Of a stretch of 49,902 nt of DNA, positions 1-8,649 are shown one piece after another. A model generated the notes under the pieces. The model saw only the letters and a program-made list of their open reading frames with translations, searched no databases and was not told the DNA's origin. Origin of the DNA: an aff. Roholtiella sp. LEGE 12411 (GTDB taxonomy: Bacteria; Cyanobacteriota; Cyanobacteriia; Cyanobacteriales; Nostocaceae). The position numbers and the translations under genes were made by a program. Positions within the stretch are counted from its first letter, which is position 1. The number at the start of each line of letters is the position of its first letter. The stretch lies in the NCBI RefSeq assembly GCF_015206995.1, contig NZ_JADEXR010000034.1:1-49902 (forward strand), in the 5' to 3' direction.

Positions 1-22
1 CCCAATCCCCAATCCCCAATCC
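1..22. repeat. Heptamer tandem repeat (CCCCAAT)n
   Basis: About three copies of a CCCCAAT heptamer open the window and stop just before the 3' end of the first minus-strand gene. Heptameric short tandem repeats of this kind are common between genes in heterocyst-forming cyanobacteria. The array runs off the left edge, so its true length is unknown. Confidence 0.6.
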
Positions 23-523
23 CTACCTTTCCCAAAACTTAAAATTAATACTTCCAGGAGTGCGACGATAACGACGGGTAGGTTTTCTTTGCTGTTTCGT
101 AGTTCTCTGGTTAATTGGTTTAATTTCGCCATCTTCTGATTCTTCAATTTGCAGCTGAGTTCTAGTTTCTTCCTTACTTCCCCACCAAGCAGTAATCCAG
201 CCGCTACCTAAAGCACCTAAAGCACCTAGAAAAATACTCATGGGTGCAGGATAGCCCAAAAATACAAAGCCCAGCATGAAGAATAACCAGTATTTTAGTC
301 CGGTATCGACACCATCAGAGGAGGCTATGGATGGCGGCTGACGGCTATTTTTGCTGGCATTGGTGATCCAGCCTAAGGTGAAACCCCCCATAATACCTAG
401 AAAGATGCTCAGGGCTGGTGAAGACCTTGTCATCAACAATATAAATGTTAAAAATGCCCCAAATAACAGTTGAGAAAAGAAGTCTGGAGAAATATTGAGA
501 AAGTCGTTCTTTTTATCTGCCAT
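23..523 (-). CDS. Small membrane protein with duplicated halves, unknown function
   Basis: A 166-residue protein I do not recognise by name. Two hydrophobic blocks (about residues 17-55 and 77-115) each contain a similar segment: one reads SIFLGIMGGFTLGWIT, the other SIFLGALGALGSGWIT. It therefore looks like an internal duplication giving two membrane hairpins. The C-terminal 50 residues are hydrophilic, first acidic and then strongly basic (QQRKPTRRYRR), as expected for a cytoplasmic tail. It starts 11 bp after the stop of the upstream APH/AAA gene on the same strand, so the two are probably co-transcribed. No catalytic motif is visible. Confidence 0.7.
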   Translation of the reverse strand: MADKKNDFLNISPDFFSQLLFGAFLTFILLMTRSSPALSIFLGIMGGFTLGWITNASKNSRQPPSIASSDGVDTGLKYWLFFMLGFVFLGYPAPMSIFLGALGALGSGWITAWWGSKEETRTQLQIEESEDGEIKPINQRTTKQQRKPTRRYRRTPGSINFKFWER

Positions 524-534
524 AAGTAAAAAGA

Positions 535-2079
535 TTATTGGGGAATAACTTCTTTTAATTGTGCCTGTTGTGGTTGAGTTGTATCCAAAATCTTCACGTA
601 TGGTTGTTCTTGTTCAGTAAAAGGTTCAGCTTGCTTGAGTTGTGAGGCTAATAAATCGGCGGTAGCATCAGCGATATCACCAGTGCGGTTGTTGAGGCGC
701 TCTTGCAAAACTTCTAGGGGTGCTGTGCAGTTGATAATCTGAAGAGGAAGTTGGTACTTATTGGCTTGCGCGATCGCCTCTTGTCGCAACTGCTGACGGT
801 CATACTTAGCATCCAAAATTACTGCGAAGCCTTGATTAGCCAGCATAATTCCCAGTTCCAACAGCCGCCCATAAGTTTTCTGGGTCATCTCAGGTGTATA
901 CAAATCATCGCCACCTCTTTCCCATAAGGGAATTCCCCCCAAATGTTTCCGTACTGCATCCGAACGCAAGTGAATCGCTCCCAGTTGACGGGCTAAATAT
1001 CGTGCTGTGGTACTTTTACCAGAACCTGATAACCCCGACATTAAAATCAGTTGTCCTTTTTGGGGTTTAGTATACTCCCAAGCTTGTTTGTAATAGTCAG
1101 CTGCGGTTTTTGTTGCCTCTTCTTTTACCGTCACAGGTATACTGCGATCGTCCAGCAAAAACGAAGTTACCTTTGCTCGCACATAAGCTTGACGGCTTAA
1201 ATACAAAGGCAGCACCTGCAAGCCTTCCCAGTCTCCAGTTTGCTCGATATAGGAATTTAAAAACGCATTACCCAAGTCTTGCCGCTGTCGCGCTTCCAAA
1301 TCCATCACCGTGAACGCCACATCGTACATCACATCGACAAAGCGAAACGGCTCATTAAACTCAATGCAATCAAACAGGGTAATTTTATCGTGCCACAGAG
1401 CAATATTTCTCAGGTGTAAATCCCCGTGACATTCACGGATGTAGTTATTTTGAATTCTGCTGACAAATAATTCTGGACGTTCCGCAAAAAAGTTATCTGT
1501 ATACTGCTTTGTTTGTGTAAACTGTGCCTGGATCTGGGGGCCACCAATATACTTCTCAGTTTGTTGATAATTTTCATCAATTCCAGCCCGGACTTGTGGC
1601 ACTTCACCAAAACTGCGAATGTAATCATTCGTCTGCGCTTGGACGTGGTATTGAGCCACCACCTGTCCCAACTCTTCTAAGTGTGTTTCGTTTAACTTAC
1701 CTTGTTCAAAAAGTGTACTAAACAGTGACTCTTGAGGAAACTGGCGCATCTTCAGCACATATTCTACGGGTTTCTCTGTTCCCCCTAAATGGTATTGCTC
1801 TGCTTCTATAGTTACAGGTAAAACTTCCAAATACAGTTCGGCTGCACCCCGCTGATTCAAGCGCAATTCTTCATGACAAAAATGCTGCCGCTTCTGTAAA
1901 GTGGAAAAGTCCAAAAAGCCAAAATTCACAGGCTTCTTCAGCTTATAGGCGTAATCACCAGTTAGCAGCACATAAGAAATATGAGTTTGAATTAGTTGAA
2001 TGGGTTCAGTTACCGTATGAGGATAAAATCCAGGCTGCAACATTTGCTGAATTAAAGCTGGAAGGGCTGATTCTGTCAT
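535..2079 (-). CDS. Bifunctional aminoglycoside phosphotransferase-like / AAA (P-loop kinase) protein
   Basis: This 514-residue cytosolic protein has two parts. The N-terminal part is APH/kinase-like, with the Brenner-type motif CHGDLHLRN and a following LFDCIEFNE that would supply the catalytic and metal-binding acidic residues. The C-terminal part is a P-loop kinase of the AAA_33/gluconate-kinase type, with GLSGSGKST around residue 350. The reading frame is open upstream to 2145, but I choose the ATG at 2079: it has an AGAGGA ribosome-binding site six bases upstream, and the longer version would read through the rplY terminator at 2105-2131. The substrate is unknown. The fusion is widespread in bacteria, and the small-molecule phosphotransferase role is inferred from motifs only. 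Confidence 0.85.
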   Translation of the reverse strand: MTESALPALIQQMLQPGFYPHTVTEPIQLIQTHISYVLLTGDYAYKLKKPVNFGFLDFSTLQKRQHFCHEELRLNQRGAAELYLEVLPVTIEAEQYHLGGTEKPVEYVLKMRQFPQESLFSTLFEQGKLNETHLEELGQVVAQYHVQAQTNDYIRSFGEVPQVRAGIDENYQQTEKYIGGPQIQAQFTQTKQYTDNFFAERPELFVSRIQNNYIRECHGDLHLRNIALWHDKITLFDCIEFNEPFRFVDVMYDVAFTVMDLEARQRQDLGNAFLNSYIEQTGDWEGLQVLPLYLSRQAYVRAKVTSFLLDDRSIPVTVKEEATKTAADYYKQAWEYTKPQKGQLILMSGLSGSGKSTTARYLARQLGAIHLRSDAVRKHLGGIPLWERGGDDLYTPEMTQKTYGRLLELGIMLANQGFAVILDAKYDRQQLRQEAIAQANKYQLPLQIINCTAPLEVLQERLNNRTGDIADATADLLASQLKQAEPFTEQEQPYVKILDTTQPQQAQLKEVIPQ

Positions 2080-2104
2080 CGCTATCCTCTGCGGTTCAAA
2101 TATA

Positions 2105-2131
2105 ATAAAAAACCAGGAGTTTCCCCCTGGT
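2105..2131 (-). terminator. Rho-independent terminator after rplY
   Basis: On the minus strand, the six-base stem ACCAGG / CCTGGT with an eight-base loop is followed directly by a run of T. It lies 32 bp past the rplY stop codon and upstream of the next gene's ATG, so it should separate the two transcripts. Confidence 0.8.
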
Positions 2132-2162
2132 ATCACAAAAATCATTACATACTTTACGTAGC

Positions 2163-2756
2163 TTAAGAAACTACTGTTTCAGTTACTGTATCATCGTTGA
2201 TTTGTGGCGGCAAAACGCTGGCAACAAGTCGCTCTGGATCAACTAAAGCTGTCACACCCTCAGGAAAGACTATCTGATGGATATGTAAACTGTCTCCAAT
2301 TTGCATGTTAGAGACATCAATTTCAATGACATCTGGGATATTCTCAGGCGCACAACTCACCTGCAATTCGGTGATTACGGTGTCTAACACACCACCGTCT
2401 TGTTTAACACCAACAGCATTTCCTACAAAACGTAGCCGTACTTCTACGGTGGTATCACCGTGACCGGCAACCGCAAAAAAGCTGAGGTGGTAGGGTGTAC
2501 CTTTTGCCGGATGTATTTGAAGTTCCCGCAGCAAGGTTTTGCCACGCCAGGGTATGTCAGTAATGTTTAAATCAATCAAGGTGTTGTTGACTGAAGCCTT
2601 TTTGAGCAAGCGCTCAACAGTTTTGGCATTAATAGTCAAGGAAATTGACTCTGTACCTTTATGACCGTATAAATTTGCGGGGATTTCTCCAGAACGGCGC
2701 AAAGCTCTGGGCTTGCTACCTTCTGGCCGCTTTTGACATTCGACTGTAATAGCCAT
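2163..2756 (-). CDS. rplY: 50S ribosomal protein L25 / general stress protein Ctc
   Basis: This 197-residue protein belongs to the long, two-domain L25/TL5/Ctc family, which binds 5S rRNA in the large ribosomal subunit. The N-terminal domain contains the typical block [12 protein letters not shown] (about residues 21-32). The C-terminal domain (about 95-185) contains the [20 protein letters not shown]-type block and PEGV seen in TL5/Ctc proteins. The ATG start is the family start. No clear Shine-Dalgarno precedes it, and a heptamer repeat begins only about five bases upstream, so its leader is made of repeat DNA. It lies downstream of purA on the same strand, 329 bp away. Confidence 0.93.
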   Translation of the reverse strand: MAITVECQKRPEGSKPRALRRSGEIPANLYGHKGTESISLTINAKTVERLLKKASVNNTLIDLNITDIPWRGKTLLRELQIHPAKGTPYHLSFFAVAGHGDTTVEVRLRFVGNAVGVKQDGGVLDTVITELQVSCAPENIPDVIEIDVSNMQIGDSLHIHQIVFPEGVTALVDPERLVASVLPPQINDDTVTETVVS

Positions 2757-2760
2757 AGAA

Positions 2761-2830
2761 GTTGTTAGTTGTTAGTTGTTAATTGTTATTAGTCATTAGT
2801 CATTAGTCATTAGTCAAGGGTCAAGGGTCA
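2761..2830. repeat. Heptamer short tandem repeat with drifting unit
   Basis: About ten consecutive 7-bp units keep a strict period while the unit changes along the array: GTTAGTT, then GTTAATT, then GTCATTA three times, then GTCAAGG twice. The array abuts the rplY start codon on the minus strand and so forms its 5' leader. Period-7 arrays are typical of Nostocales intergenic DNA. Confidence 0.75.
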
Positions 2831-2843
2831 ATACTTTATAACT

Positions 2844-3033
2844 AGGACTTACGCAACTGGCACACAAGGCTTCTGGCATAAGAGTCAAGGGTCAAGAATC
2901 AACGCGAGCCACTGCGCCCTTGCGGCTCTGCCGACTTAAAGCAAGTGGCGTTCAAGAATCAAGGTTTTTTGGACTTTTGACCTTTGACTCTGGACAACCT
3001 CTGGCGTTAAAATATGACACTTGCGTAAGTCCT
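2844..3033. mobile_element. MITE-like element with 13-bp terminal inverted repeats
   Basis: The 190-bp element is bounded by perfect inverted repeats AGGACTTACGCAA (2844-2856) and TTGCGTAAGTCCT (3021-3033), and pairing continues imperfectly inwards. It has no coding capacity. Inside are heptamer-like GTCAAGA units and a GC-rich block around 2900-2952 that resembles a dispersed Nostoc repeat. A solo copy of the same end (AGGACTTACGC) occurs at about 6449. The organisation fits a non-autonomous miniature transposable element. I found no clear target-site duplication. Confidence 0.55.
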
Positions 3034-3085
3034 GATAACTTTTGACTCTGGACTTTGTAACTAATAACTCAGAACTCAGCACTGA

Positions 3086-4438
<1,353 letters not shown>

Positions 4439-4516
4439 TTATGAGGTAAAGTTTCCACAAACTCTAATTATCAACATGTTTTGTGAATTATGTCAATTAG
4501 AATCAACAATATTAAA

Positions 4517-4544
4517 TGCCATAGTAAGCTAGCTTACTATGGCA
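4517..4544. terminator. 28-bp perfect palindrome, probable terminator
   Basis: TGCCATAGTAAGC and its mirror form a 28-bp uninterrupted palindrome centred on CTAG. It lies 29 bp past the stop of the minus-strand Gly/Asn-rich gene and ahead of purA. On the minus strand it is followed by AT-rich sequence without a clean T run. A terminator or mRNA-end role is inferred from position; it could also be a protein-binding palindrome. Confidence 0.45.
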
Positions 4545-4572
4545 ACTCCTGGCAATGACTTGCTAGAAAGTT

Positions 4573-5571
4573 TTAAACTGTGGCAGAGAAATCATAATTT
4601 GGGTTGTTGTAGCCTGGATTTGACATAGCAGATGTTACAAGGTCAGGACTGCTGAGTAAACTGATGACATCAGTAGCGATCGCTTCGCTGGGCGTAGTGC
4701 TACCTAGCGATATCAGTTCGCCCTTAACAGAGAAATTCCAGCCTTCATTACCAACGAGTGTTTTGCCATCACCACTGGCTTCAATCCGGTTTCCAAGAAG
4801 ATTACTGTTACTTACATTAGCCGTGTTACCACTACCAAAAATGTTATTTTCACTACCAGTCTGTGTATTGGCATTACCAAAGATATCGTTGTTATTGCCT
4901 AAGTTCCAGTTACCATTACCGTCGGTTTTGTTATTGCTACCAAAGCCCCAGTTGCCATTACCTTCAGTTTTGCCGCCATCACCGTAGTTCCAGTTACCAT
5001 TACCGTTGGTTGTGTTGCCACTACCAAAATTCCAGTTACCATTACCATCGGTTTTGTTGTTACTACCATATAACCAGTTACCGTTACCTTGACCACTGTT
5101 GCTGGTAGCATTTGCACCATCTAAGTTTTGAATATCAGATATCCAGTTGTCACTTTTATAAGGTACAGGTAGACCATTGCCAGTTTCAGGTAGGTTGCTA
5201 CCACTCTCCTTTGAAGGGGGAGTACTGCCAAATGGTAAGTTACCAGGCATATTGTTAGCACCAGATGGGCTACCACCGCTAACCACTCCGATCAGTTGAT
5301 TGAATGGATTATTAGTATCAGTTAAAGCCCGCTTGTCGAGTGGTCGCTCGTAATTGTAGGCGTGCTGTCCATCTTTATTAGTTGTGGATGAGTTACCACC
5401 ACCGCTGAAGGAAGCGAAGGTATTACTACCATTACCAGCGCCACTATTTAAAGTACTGCCATCGGTAGACTGCCATTTGCCATCAGTGAAAGAAAAATTG
5501 CCATTACCAGTTGAACTTTTGCTAGTACCTTGTGACTCACCAATTTGATTGCTATTCTCAGAATTTGCCAT
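4573..5571 (-). CDS. Gly/Asn-rich repeat protein with GNGNW-type 14-residue repeats
   Basis: This 332-residue protein has unknown function. The ATG at 5571 is chosen over the upstream 5610 start because AGGAG stands ten bases before it. The composition is dominated by Gly, Asn, Ser and Thr. The centre (about residues 155-240) holds five to six 14-residue units of the form NGNWxxGxxNKTDG, which decay into GNANTQTGxENNIFG and GNTANVSNSNLLGN. The N-x-G-x-x periodicity recalls the pentapeptide_2 repeats of mycobacterial PPE-MPTR proteins and could form a beta-solenoid; that is inference. It has no signal peptide, membrane segment or cysteine that I can see. The flanking DNA is a long AT-rich gap upstream and a palindrome downstream. 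Confidence 0.7.
   Translation of the reverse strand: MANSENSNQIGESQGTSKSSTGNGNFSFTDGKWQSTDGSTLNSGAGNGSNTFASFSGGGNSSTTNKDGQHAYNYERPLDKRALTDTNNPFNQLIGVVSGGSPSGANNMPGNLPFGSTPPSKESGSNLPETGNGLPVPYKSDNWISDIQNLDGANATSNSGQGNGNWLYGSNNKTDGNGNWNFGSGNTTNGNGNWNYGDGGKTEGNGNWGFGSNNKTDGNGNWNLGNNNDIFGNANTQTGSENNIFGSGNTANVSNSNLLGNRIEASGDGKTLVGNEGWNFSVKGELISLGSTTPSEAIATDVISLLSSPDLVTSAMSNPGYNNPNYDFSATV
4880..5100. repeat. 42-bp tandem repeats inside the Gly/Asn-rich gene
   Basis: Units of 42 bp share CCAGTTACCATTACC and a TTTTGTT(A/G)TT core. They repeat about five times in frame and encode the 14-residue NGNWxxGxx(N/G)KT units. The units have diverged at the ends and are closest in the middle, as expected for expansion by slippage or unequal exchange. 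Confidence 0.75.
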
Positions 5572-6549
5572 CAGAATTAAACTCCTATTGTTCAAACTGA
5601 AATTCCCCAAAAAAGAGGAAGATCAACGATATGAATGAAAGATGTTTTTGACTTTCATCTTAAATAAGAAAATATTGTTTTATAACTGCATATCTACTAT
5701 TTATAGCTATTCAAAAATTGGTTTTAATTTAATTGAGTATAAGTTTAAATATTTGGAAACAGTCAAAAATTTACTAGTCATAATTAAGTAATAAACAGTG
5801 AACACCACACTGAACAAAAGTATACAAGATAAAAATTATATTTAAAATGAACAAAACTTAGATTTTATTGTTAATTCTTTTGATTTGTTTAGTTAGAATA
5901 TTGTGCGGGATAATAATTCATATCTCTATGTAACTTTTTTAGCAGTACTTTCAAGATTTTTCTGCTCTTGAAAGCGTAAAATTCAATAAAAAGTTAAAAA
6001 ATCCTAATACCATGCAGAACTATTTCATTCTACACAGCAGTATTTATAGCTAACCTGGTGCCTAAATTCCTGAAAATTAGCTTTAAAAATAAGGTTATTT
6101 TGAGTAAATTTCCAATTTCCGAGGCTAAAAACAAAACCTATTAGCTCAATATTATGGATAGTGATAATAATTTAGATCTATTTGAATGTTAATCTTGTTT
6201 GGAATAAATGCTAACGATATCTTAACCTTTTCGACTACTGTATAATTCATCCAAATATGTTTATGCAGAATTTGTCTACAAGTCCTTAGAACGAGTCAGA
6301 CAATCTAATTTATTTTTTCTTTATTACTATTGTCCAAAGCTAAAAATGGGGAAATGTCTTACGTAAATGGGAATGTATAAGACAATATTTAGAGCATTTT
6401 GATCCAAACTATGCACAGCAAAATATTTATTACAGGCGCTCACTTTTAGGACTTACGCCAAATATCTCTCAAACTCTCATTTCTCTGTGTCGCGCCAGTT
6501 GCTACAACGGGGGGAACCCCCGAAGTTTTGAGCGTCGGCTTTCGGTGAT
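5572..6549. other. Long AT-rich intergenic region
   Basis: About 1 kb without a supportable gene. The first 800 bp are very AT-rich and would hold the promoter of the minus-strand Gly/Asn-rich gene; I see no clear conserved box. From about 6225 to 6450 short open stretches exist in two frames, broken by stops, and look like decayed coding sequence. At 6449 lies a solo AGGACTTACGC end matching the MITE-like element at 2844, followed by a GC-rich hairpin-prone block (6484-6545). Confidence 0.5.
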
Positions 6550-6660
6550 AGGGTTGCTGACAGAATTTAGATCGTATTGATTGCTCGATAGCACTCCCAG
6601 GAATTGTCCATCAGCACCCCACAACTGAGCGAGGCCATTAACAGCAATGAAGAAATCTAC
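6550..6660 (-). pseudogene. Remnant of a cyanobacterial protein with SSNQYDxNSVxNP motif
   Basis: The minus strand reads for about 37 codons and includes GLAQLWGADGQFLGVLSSNQ followed by YDLNSVSNP. This matches my recollection of a cyanobacterial family in which LGxLSSNxYDPNSxxNPYGxYGS stretches recur. The frame has no start, the upstream part is shifted, and the downstream NPYG repeats are missing. It is therefore a fragment. The family's function is not known to me. Confidence 0.4.
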
Positions 6661-6881
6661 GAATTGACATTGGTTTTGCAATAGATGAGTTCTTCGCTAG
6701 TTTCAGCGGGTGAATCAGGGAACTGCCTCAGTGACAATGGCAAATTTCTGTAAAGATGAAGCGATCGCAGCTATCAAAAATAAAAATAAACCGTAATTTT
6801 ACACAATCCTTCTTTAGACATAAATTTATTCTATCTATATTTTTGTTACAATTATTGATATTTTTCCCTAAAAATAACACT

Positions 6882-7931
6882 ATGGCTTTATACGCTGAAT
6901 TACATAGACACCTGGGCGGTTCCGTTGTACCCCGTGTTTTATGGCGATATTTTGAGCGACATTCTTCTGAGTTGATTTCCCGCTTTGCTGAGTATTCAGA
7001 ATTTGAAGATTTTTACACGCGGCCACGCAACACTCTAGATGAGTATTTGGAATTGCACACCCTAGTAGAAAGTGTGCAAACTGTAGAGACTTTGCCTTAC
7101 TTTATTTACCACTTGGTGCGGGGTGCTTACATCTTTGAAAATTTGGCTTATCTAGAACTACGTTACACTCCCTATTTACGGACACCTGAGCATCTGAGTC
7201 AATCTGAAAGAATTGACAAGATGGCAGAAATTGTGGAAGTAGTCGGAAAAGCTAGTCATCCACTAGAATATCCGATTGTCACTAGCCAAATTCTCTGTAT
7301 GCACTCGCGCCTACCTTATGAGGTGAATAAAGCAATTGTTGATTTAGCAGTGCAAAATAGGCAGTATGTTTGTGCAATAGATGTAGCGGGTGGTGATAGT
7401 TATTATGCCGATCGCCTAGAAGAATGGATTAGTCTATATAATTATGCGCGATCGCAAGGCGTTAACACCACCGGACACCTCTATGAAACCACCGCTGGTT
7501 GTTACCCACAACTATTGCCTTATCTAATGCGGATTGGTCACGGTATCCAAATTCCCCTACTATATCCAGAGTTACTCAAAGACGTAGCTAGACGCGGACA
7601 GTGTTTAGAAGTTTGCCCCACAACTTACATTAAAACTGGCACTTTACAGGATATACGCCAACTCAAATTAGTTTTTGACCGTTGTCTTGATGCTGGGGTA
7701 GATATTGCTATTTGTACCGATAATGCTGGATTGCATAATGTACGTCTACCTTTTGAGTATGAAAATCTTTTGACTTACGACATTATTAACTTTGAACAGC
7801 TGCAATCTTGTCAAGATGCTGCTTTCCGTCATGCTTTTGCTTGGCCCTACACTCAACGTCCCGCATCCCTATTGAATGGGTTATTGAAACCCGAATCTCC
7901 TAAAGTTTTAGTGATGGGAGATATTAATTAA
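6882..7931 (+). CDS. Adenosine deaminase family protein
   Basis: A 349-residue metal-dependent hydrolase of the adenosine/adenine deaminase family. The zinc site is readable: HRHLGG near the N-terminus (two His), GHLYE (His and the catalytic Glu, as in HAGE), RIGHG (catalytic His) and ICTDNAG (metal-binding Asp). The residue after that Asp is Asn, where canonical adenosine deaminases have DD, so substrate preference may differ. The frame is open from 6756, but the ATG at 6882 gives the family N-terminus (MALYAELHRHLGG); the upstream residues are AT-rich and unlike the family. It stands alone, with rhodanese convergent downstream. Confidence 0.85.
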   Translation: MALYAELHRHLGGSVVPRVLWRYFERHSSELISRFAEYSEFEDFYTRPRNTLDEYLELHTLVESVQTVETLPYFIYHLVRGAYIFENLAYLELRYTPYLRTPEHLSQSERIDKMAEIVEVVGKASHPLEYPIVTSQILCMHSRLPYEVNKAIVDLAVQNRQYVCAIDVAGGDSYYADRLEEWISLYNYARSQGVNTTGHLYETTAGCYPQLLPYLMRIGHGIQIPLLYPELLKDVARRGQCLEVCPTTYIKTGTLQDIRQLKLVFDRCLDAGVDIAICTDNAGLHNVRLPFEYENLLTYDIINFEQLQSCQDAAFRHAFAWPYTQRPASLLNGLLKPESPKVLVMGDIN

Positions 7932-8032
7932 CGATTACTATCTGAGTACTTAGTTTAGTCAAAAAGTGTAAGATGACTAATTGTTAATTAATGTTGCATT
8001 CATTGATTTTTGTTTGATGTCTAAGAATAAAC

Positions 8033-8055
8033 TGTACTGCACACTGTGCAGTACA
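8033..8055. terminator. Hairpin between convergent genes
   Basis: A ten-base-pair stem (TGTACTGCAC / GTGCAGTACA) with a three-base loop is followed on the plus strand by a run of A. It lies between the convergent deaminase and rhodanese genes. On the minus strand the T run precedes rather than follows the stem, so termination strength is uncertain in either direction. Confidence 0.45.
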
Positions 8056-8109
8056 AAAAAACAGTAGTAATCCAATAAATAGACTTGGATTAATATATCT
8101 GAGTTTAGT

Positions 8110-8445
8110 TTATGCGCCAACACCTTCTGTAGCACCACCAACTGCCTTCCAGGCGGGAAGACCGCCTTGAATTTCAGCTACTTCAATAAACCCAGATGCT
8201 CGCAATACTTGTGCAGCTTGGGCTGCTTGTTCATCATTTTCGCCATAAATATAGATATGGCGTTTTGCATGTAGAGAAGATGTGGCTTTAGATGCCAAGT
8301 CATTTAATGGGATGGGAATTGCCCCTGTAATATGACCGTGATTGTAAGTGTGGCGATCGCGCACATCAACAATTGTAAAACCTGGTTGACCCCATTCCAA
8401 ACGGGTCTTGAGATCATGAACATCAGCTACTAAATTATTACTCAT
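8110..8445 (-). CDS. Rhodanese-like domain protein lacking the catalytic cysteine
   Basis: This 111-residue single rhodanese domain has the standard landmarks: IVDVRDRHTYNHGHITGAIP (about residues 24-43), the strand IYIYG where the active-site loop begins, and the C-terminal block GGLPAWKAVGG. The active-site loop reads GENDEQ, where active sulfurtransferases have a Cys followed by a GxR-type loop. The protein contains no cysteine, so it should be catalytically dead and probably acts in binding or regulation. The start ATG fits the family; only a weak GGGAAAAG precedes it. It is divergent from mutL. Confidence 0.88.
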   Translation of the reverse strand: MSNNLVADVHDLKTRLEWGQPGFTIVDVRDRHTYNHGHITGAIPIPLNDLASKATSSLHAKRHIYIYGENDEQAAQAAQVLRASGFIEVAEIQGGLPAWKAVGGATEGVGA

Positions 8446-8649
8446 AAGCTTTTCCCGCTTATAACCTCACAAGCAATTTATCAAACATCGCCTTTGAATC
8501 GAGTTTTCTTTACAATTAATAAAAATTTCAGATAACATTTTTTATCCTATTCAGTAGTTAAAAAGAATAAAGACACAGAGCACACAGGGAATGAAGAATC
8601 CCAAAATTCCCCCACTCCTCCTGCTCCCAGAAGCTATAAACTATTATTT

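Noticed and set aside
4880-5100. Regularly spaced repeats that could be taken for a CRISPR array
   Set aside because: The units are contiguous 42-bp coding repeats without unique spacers and are in frame with a Gly/Asn-rich protein.
6225-6450. Possible frameshifted gene in the AT-rich gap
   Set aside because: Open stretches are under 50 codons in two frames and match no family; too weak to list as a pseudogene.
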